A stretch of DNA of 64,000 nucleotides. Source: Curtobacterium luteum. Its GTDB lineage: Bacteria > Actinomycetota > Actinomycetes > Actinomycetales > Microbacteriaceae. A program made the position numbers and the translations under genes. A model generated the notes under the pieces. That model made no database searches and had not been told where the DNA came from. It was given only the letters and a program-made list of their open reading frames with translations. The DNA is taken from positions 62,001 through 126,000 of the forward strand of contig NZ_BMOI01000009.1 in NCBI RefSeq assembly GCF_014646995.1. The letters are read 5' to 3'. This document shows positions 60,460-64,000 of this stretch, piece after piece. The first letter of the stretch is position 1. The number at the start of each line of letters is the position of its first letter.

Positions 60460-61101
60460 TCAGACCACCCGCACCCGAGCGAGCGAGCCGTCGACGACGA
60501 GGTCGCGGATCGTGACCGACGGGTCGGCGATCTCGAAGCGGAGGGCGCCGCCCGGCTGCTCGAACCACGGCTGGACGAACCGGACCGTCACCAGGAACGG
60601 CCGCTCCACCACGTAGCGGTGCGTCTCCGGCGCTGCCGTGACGTGCGGCGGGAGCGACCGCTGGGGGAGCGGGGTGTCGAGCGGGTGCACGAGGTAGCCG
60701 TCCGGGCCACCGACGCGGTCGACCGGGACCCCGGCGGGGACCTGGATCGTCAGACCCCGTTCTCCGGCCTGTGCCACCTGCTGCGCGAGCTGCGGGTACG
60801 TCGAGGCCGCACGGTCACGGAGCCCGTCGAACTCGTGCCGGGGGATGTCCCGCGGCGCCGGGAACGGCCGGTTGAGGAACCGGCGGAGCATCTCGACCGC
60901 GTCGTCCTCACCGTTCGCGGTGGCGAGCCGGCGGGCCGTGCCGTAGTCGACGACCTCGAGCGCGTACTCGGAGGCCCCGACCTGTGCGAGGCGGAGCGCC
61001 CCCTCGACCGGCGGCTCCTGCAGGGTCTCCCCGGGGAGTTGCACGTACCGGACGGTGTAGCCGAGCTGGTCGAGGATGGGGCGGGTCTCCGCGAACGTCA
61101 T
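60460..61101 (-). CDS. TNT-domain-like protein (NADase toxin-related), cytoplasmic
   Basis: A 213-aa protein without signal peptide or membrane segment. The last 90 residues (VDRVGGPDGYLVHPLDTPLP, QRSLPP, YVVERPFLVTVRFVQPWF, EQPGGALRFEI) follow the layout of the tuberculosis necrotizing toxin domain: DR-G-xxG, RSLPP, and PWF-QPGGGxQ. The glutamine expected after the glycines is arginine here, so NAD glycohydrolase activity is doubtful. The first 110 residues match nothing I recognise. TAGGCT 7 nt before the ATG gives it a leaderless promoter 25 bp after sdhB. Confidence 0.6.
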   Translation of the reverse strand: MTFAETRPILDQLGYTVRYVQLPGETLQEPPVEGALRLAQVGASEYALEVVDYGTARRLATANGEDDAVEMLRRFLNRPFPAPRDIPRHEFDGLRDRAASTYPQLAQQVAQAGERGLTIQVPAGVPVDRVGGPDGYLVHPLDTPLPQRSLPPHVTAAPETHRYVVERPFLVTVRFVQPWFEQPGGALRFEIADPSVTIRDLVVDGSLARVRVV

Positions 61102-61108
61102 GGGCGCG

Positions 61109-61114
61109 AGCCTA
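61109..61114 (-). promoter_or_regulatory. -10 TAGGCT, leaderless promoter of the TNT-like gene
   Basis: On the minus strand TAGGCT, 7 nt, then the ATG at 61101. Confidence 0.6.
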
Positions 61115-61125
61115 CCGGGTGCGAC

Positions 61126-61899
61126 CTATGCCTTCCCCCGCATGATCGCCTGCTTGACCTCCGAGATCGCCTTCGTGACCTGGATGCCGCGCGGGCAGGC
61201 GTCGGTGCAGTTGAAGGTCGTGCGGCAGCGCCAGACGCCTTCCTTGTCGTTGAGGATGTCGAGGCGGACGTCGGCTGCGTCGTCGCGCGAGTCGAAGATG
61301 AAACGGTGCGCGTTCACGATCGCGGCGGGGCCGAAGTACTGCCCGTCCGTCCAGAAGACCGGGCACGACGAGGTGCACGCGGCGCAGAGGATGCACTTCG
61401 TGGTGTCGTCGAAGCGGGCACGGTCGGCGACGGACTGGACGCGCTCCTTGCCCTTCTCGGGCGCGGAGGACGCCTGCAGGAACGGCTGCACCTCGCGGAA
61501 GGACGCGAAGAAGGGCTCCATGTCGACGACGAGGTCCTTCTCGAGCGGCAGGCCCTTGATCGCCTCGACGTAGATCGGCTTCGACACGTCGAGGTCCTTG
61601 ATGAGGGTCTTGCACGCGAGGCGGTTGCGGCCGTTGATGCGCATCGCGTCCGACCCGCAGACGCCGTGGGCGCAGGAGCGCCGGAACGTCAGGGAACCGT
61701 CCTGCTCCCACTTGATCTGGTGCAGCGCGTCGAGGATGCGGTCGGTCGGCAGCATCATCACGTCGAAGTCCTGCCAGCGCGGCTCGTCGTCGACGTCCGG
61801 GTCGAACCGGCGGACGATGAGCGTGACGGGGAAGGATCCGGGAGGGGCGTTCTGCACGGTCTGGGTGCGGGGGGCGTCGGAGACCAGGGTGTCGGTCAT
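61126..61899 (-). CDS. sdhB: Succinate dehydrogenase iron-sulphur subunit
   Basis: A 257-aa subunit of complex II. The [2Fe-2S] ligands are in RRSCAHGVCGSDAM and a following cysteine; the [4Fe-4S] and [3Fe-4S] ligands are in CILCAACTSSCP and CTDACPRGI. The ATG shares a base with the sdhA TGA (TGATG). It links the flavin site to the membrane quinone site. Confidence 0.95.
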   Translation of the reverse strand: MTDTLVSDAPRTQTVQNAPPGSFPVTLIVRRFDPDVDDEPRWQDFDVMMLPTDRILDALHQIKWEQDGSLTFRRSCAHGVCGSDAMRINGRNRLACKTLIKDLDVSKPIYVEAIKGLPLEKDLVVDMEPFFASFREVQPFLQASSAPEKGKERVQSVADRARFDDTTKCILCAACTSSCPVFWTDGQYFGPAAIVNAHRFIFDSRDDAADVRLDILNDKEGVWRCRTTFNCTDACPRGIQVTKAISEVKQAIMRGKA

Positions 61900-63707
61900 C
61901 AGTACTTCCTCTCCATCGGCTCGTAGCGCGTCACCACGACGGGCTTCCAGTCGAGCGTGATGTGGTCGTCGGCGAGTGACGAGTGCGGGTCGCCCGTCAG
62001 GTACGCCATGGTGTGCTGCATGTAGTTCTCGTCGTCGCGCTTCGGGTAGTCGTCGCGCATGTGGCCGCCGCGGCTCTCCTTGCGATTGCGGGCGGAGTAG
62101 ACGACGACCTCCGCCAGGTCGAGCAGGAAGCCGAGCTCGACGGCCTCGAGCAGGTCGGTGTTGAAACGCTTGCCCTTGTCCTGGACGGAGACCTGCAGGA
62201 ACCGGTTCCGCAGCTCGTGGATGGTCTCGGTCACCTTGGCGAGCGACTCGTCGGTCCGGAACACCTGCGCGTTGCGGTCCATCTCCTCCTGGAGCTCCTT
62301 GCGGAGGGCGGCGACGCGCTCGGTTCCGGTGGATGCCCGGAGCTGGTCGAGCATGTCCTTCACGCCCTGCTCGGGGTGCTCGGGTAGCGGGAGGAACTCG
62401 GCGGTCTGCACGTACTCCGCGGCGTTGTTGCCGGAGCGCTTGCCGAAGACGTTGATGTCGAGCAGCGAGTTCGTGCCGAGGCGGTTCGAGCCGTGCACGG
62501 ACACGCAGGCGCACTCGCCGGCGGCGTAGAGCCCGGGGACGACCGTGGTGTTGTCGTAGAGGACCTCGGCCTTGACGTTGGTCGGGATGCCACCCATCGC
62601 GTAGTGGGCGGTCGGCATCACCGGCACCGGCTCGACGACCGGGTCGACCCCGAGGTAGGTCCGCGCGAACTCGGTGATGTCGGGCAGCTTGGTCTCGAGG
62701 ACCTCGGCGCCGAGGTGCGTGCAGTCGAGCAGCACGTAGTCCTTGTTCGGGCCGGCGCCGCGGCCCTCGGCGACCTCTTGCACCATGCACCGGGCGACGA
62801 TGTCGCGGGGTGCGAGGTCCTTGATGGTCGGCGCGTACCGCTCCATGAAGCGCTCGCCGGACGCGTTGCGGAGGATCGCACCTTCGCCGCGGGCACCCTC
62901 GGTCAGGAGGATGCCGAGGCCCGCGAGCCCGGTCGGGTGGAACTGGAAGAACTCCATGTCCTCGAGCGGCAGGCCCGTGCGCCAGACGATGCCGACGCCG
63001 TCACCGGTGAGGGTGTGCGCGTTCGAGGTGGTCTTGAACATCTTGCCGAACCCGCCGGTCGCGAAGATCATCGCCTTCGCGTGGAAGACGTGGAGTTCGC
63101 CGGTCGCGAGCTCGAACGCGACGACGCCGGCCGGCTGCTTCCGGGTGACGCCGTCGTCGCCGGTGACGTCGACCATGATGAGGTCGAGCGCGTAGAACTC
63201 GTTGAAGAAGTTCACCCCGAGCTTCACGCAGTTCTGGAACAGCGTCTGCAGGATCATGTGGCCGGTGCGGTCCGCGGCGTAGCAGGCCCGGCGCACCGGG
63301 GACTTGCCGTGGTCGCGGGTGTGGCCGCCGAAGCGTCGCTGGTCGATCTTGCCCTCGGGCGTGCGGTTGAACGGCAGGCCCATGTTCTCGAGGTCGATGA
63401 CGGCGTCGATCGCTTCCTTCGCGAGGATCTCCGCGGCGTCCTGGTCGACGAGGTAGTCGCCGCCCTTGATCGTGTCGAACGTGTGCCACTCCCACGAGTC
63501 CTCTTCGACGTTCGCGAGGGCCGCCGCCATGCCGCCCTGCGCCGCACCCGTGTGGGAACGGGTCGGGTAGAGCTTCGAGATGACGGCCGTCTTCGCCTTC
63601 GGTCCGGCCTCGATGGCGGCCCGCATGCCGGCGCCGCCCGCGCCGATGATGACGATGTCGAACTGGTGGTGGTGGACCGTGATGTCGGTCTGGGTGTTCA
63701 GGGGCAC
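61899..63707 (-). CDS. sdhA: Succinate dehydrogenase flavoprotein subunit
   Basis: A 602-aa FAD subunit oxidising succinate. FAD motifs are [13 protein letters not shown] near residue 16 and [14 protein letters not shown], whose histidine carries the covalent flavin; FHPTG and [13 protein letters not shown] complete the active site. The GTG at 63707 follows GAAAGA; this start gives the conserved short leader. Operon order here is sdhD-sdhA-sdhB on the minus strand. Confidence 0.95.
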   Translation of the reverse strand: MPLNTQTDITVHHHQFDIVIIGAGGAGMRAAIEAGPKAKTAVISKLYPTRSHTGAAQGGMAAALANVEEDSWEWHTFDTIKGGDYLVDQDAAEILAKEAIDAVIDLENMGLPFNRTPEGKIDQRRFGGHTRDHGKSPVRRACYAADRTGHMILQTLFQNCVKLGVNFFNEFYALDLIMVDVTGDDGVTRKQPAGVVAFELATGELHVFHAKAMIFATGGFGKMFKTTSNAHTLTGDGVGIVWRTGLPLEDMEFFQFHPTGLAGLGILLTEGARGEGAILRNASGERFMERYAPTIKDLAPRDIVARCMVQEVAEGRGAGPNKDYVLLDCTHLGAEVLETKLPDITEFARTYLGVDPVVEPVPVMPTAHYAMGGIPTNVKAEVLYDNTTVVPGLYAAGECACVSVHGSNRLGTNSLLDINVFGKRSGNNAAEYVQTAEFLPLPEHPEQGVKDMLDQLRASTGTERVAALRKELQEEMDRNAQVFRTDESLAKVTETIHELRNRFLQVSVQDKGKRFNTDLLEAVELGFLLDLAEVVVYSARNRKESRGGHMRDDYPKRDDENYMQHTMAYLTGDPHSSLADDHITLDWKPVVVTRYEPMERKY

Positions 63708-63748
63708 GGAGGTCTTTCGGTCAGGGGGTAGGCGGGCAGGGCGCGTCG

Positions 63749-64000
63749 TCAGCGGGCCGGGCAGAACGACGGCAGGTCCGCGGCGGCGGCGCCGGCGGGG
63801 CACGGGTCGAACGTCCAGCAGACGAGCAGGCCGAGGACGACGAGCGCGACGCACGCGACGAGGATCGCGACGAGGAGCGTCTTCCGGATGCCCGGCTTGG
63901 ACACGTAGTCGTTCACGATCGTCCGCATGCCGTTCGAGCCGTGGACCAGGGCGAGGACGAGCATCAGCGAGTCCCACACCTGCCAGAACGGGTTCGCCCA
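63749..64000 (-). CDS. sdhD: Succinate dehydrogenase membrane anchor subunit (partial)
   Basis: The frame is open to the window edge and reads [26 protein letters not shown]..., the typical SdhD second-helix segment with the haem/quinone-region histidine, then [20 protein letters not shown] as the last membrane helix. The N-terminus, and presumably sdhC, lie beyond position 64000. Confidence 0.88.
   Translation of the reverse strand, partial: WANPFWQVWDSLMLVLALVHGSNGMRTIVNDYVSKPGIRKTLLVAILVACVALVVLGLLVCWTFDPCPAGAAAADLPSFCPAR

Overview
The window is a GC-rich (about 70% or more by eye), gene-dense chromosomal segment of an actinobacterium. The gene content (mqo, mannitol PTS, a Tad pilus locus, 6C RNA, malate/succinate respiratory genes) and the proteins as remembered suggest Microbacteriaceae, close to Curtobacterium. 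That assignment is an impression and was not checked by a search. I saw no integrase, transposase, plasmid function, prophage or CRISPR array, so this looks like core chromosome.

Layout. 1-5.2 kb: a tail of an upstream gene, a divergent TetR/MFS efflux pair, a HerA-like ATPase and a PH-like membrane protein. 5.5-9.1 kb: tRNA-Ser, then pta-ackA. 9.2-16.2 kb: an SDR protein, the SRP RNA, dnaX-recR, and lysC-asd with an internal start for the aspartokinase beta chain. 16.3-24.4 kb: mqo, a radical-SAM gene under a perfect actinobacterial LexA box, a two-component module (kinase, degenerate kinase-like protein, response regulator) overlapping tdk, an LLM flavin enzyme and tRNA-Pro. 24.5-30.7 kb: metallophosphoesterase and bifunctional PBP diverging from a DUF4177/RidA pair, then acs. 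30.9-34.6 kb: 6C small RNA and a Tad pilus cluster whose tadA carries a +1 frameshift. 34.6-43.5 kb: topA-tmk-holB, TetR, tRNA-Thr, a Gfo/Idh oxidoreductase, a PBP4-type carboxypeptidase and nicotinamidase. 43.5-52 kb: an ABC exporter coupled to a 71-aa HTH protein under a double operator, an MHS-type MFS, ribD-ribA, trpS-GNAT and xth. 52.2-58.6 kb: ptsH, a DeoR regulator, then ptsI-mtlA-mtlF-mtlD for mannitol uptake and oxidation. 58.7-64 kb: an MDR oxidoreductase, DUF805, a TNT-like protein, and sdhD(partial)-sdhA-sdhB.

Two architectural themes recur. First, many genes have a TANNNT -10 hexamer exactly 6-7 nt before the ATG or GTG and no Shine-Dalgarno sequence, so a large share of transcripts should be leaderless; this fixes many starts. 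Second, at least eight transcription-unit ends carry long GC palindromes sharing the core GGAGGC...GCCTCC and lacking a T-tract. Intergenic tandem repeats (8, 14, 18, 19, 23 and 35 bp units) are also common.

Pathway logic: pta/ackA and acs interconvert acetate and acetyl-CoA; mqo and sdhABD feed the quinone pool; lysC-asd start the aspartate family; the PTS genes form a complete mannitol route apart from sugar-specific regulation, which the neighbouring DeoR protein probably supplies. The least explained items are the kinase/pseudokinase/regulator/tdk module, the HTH-ABC unit, the TNT-like protein and the LexA-controlled radical-SAM gene.
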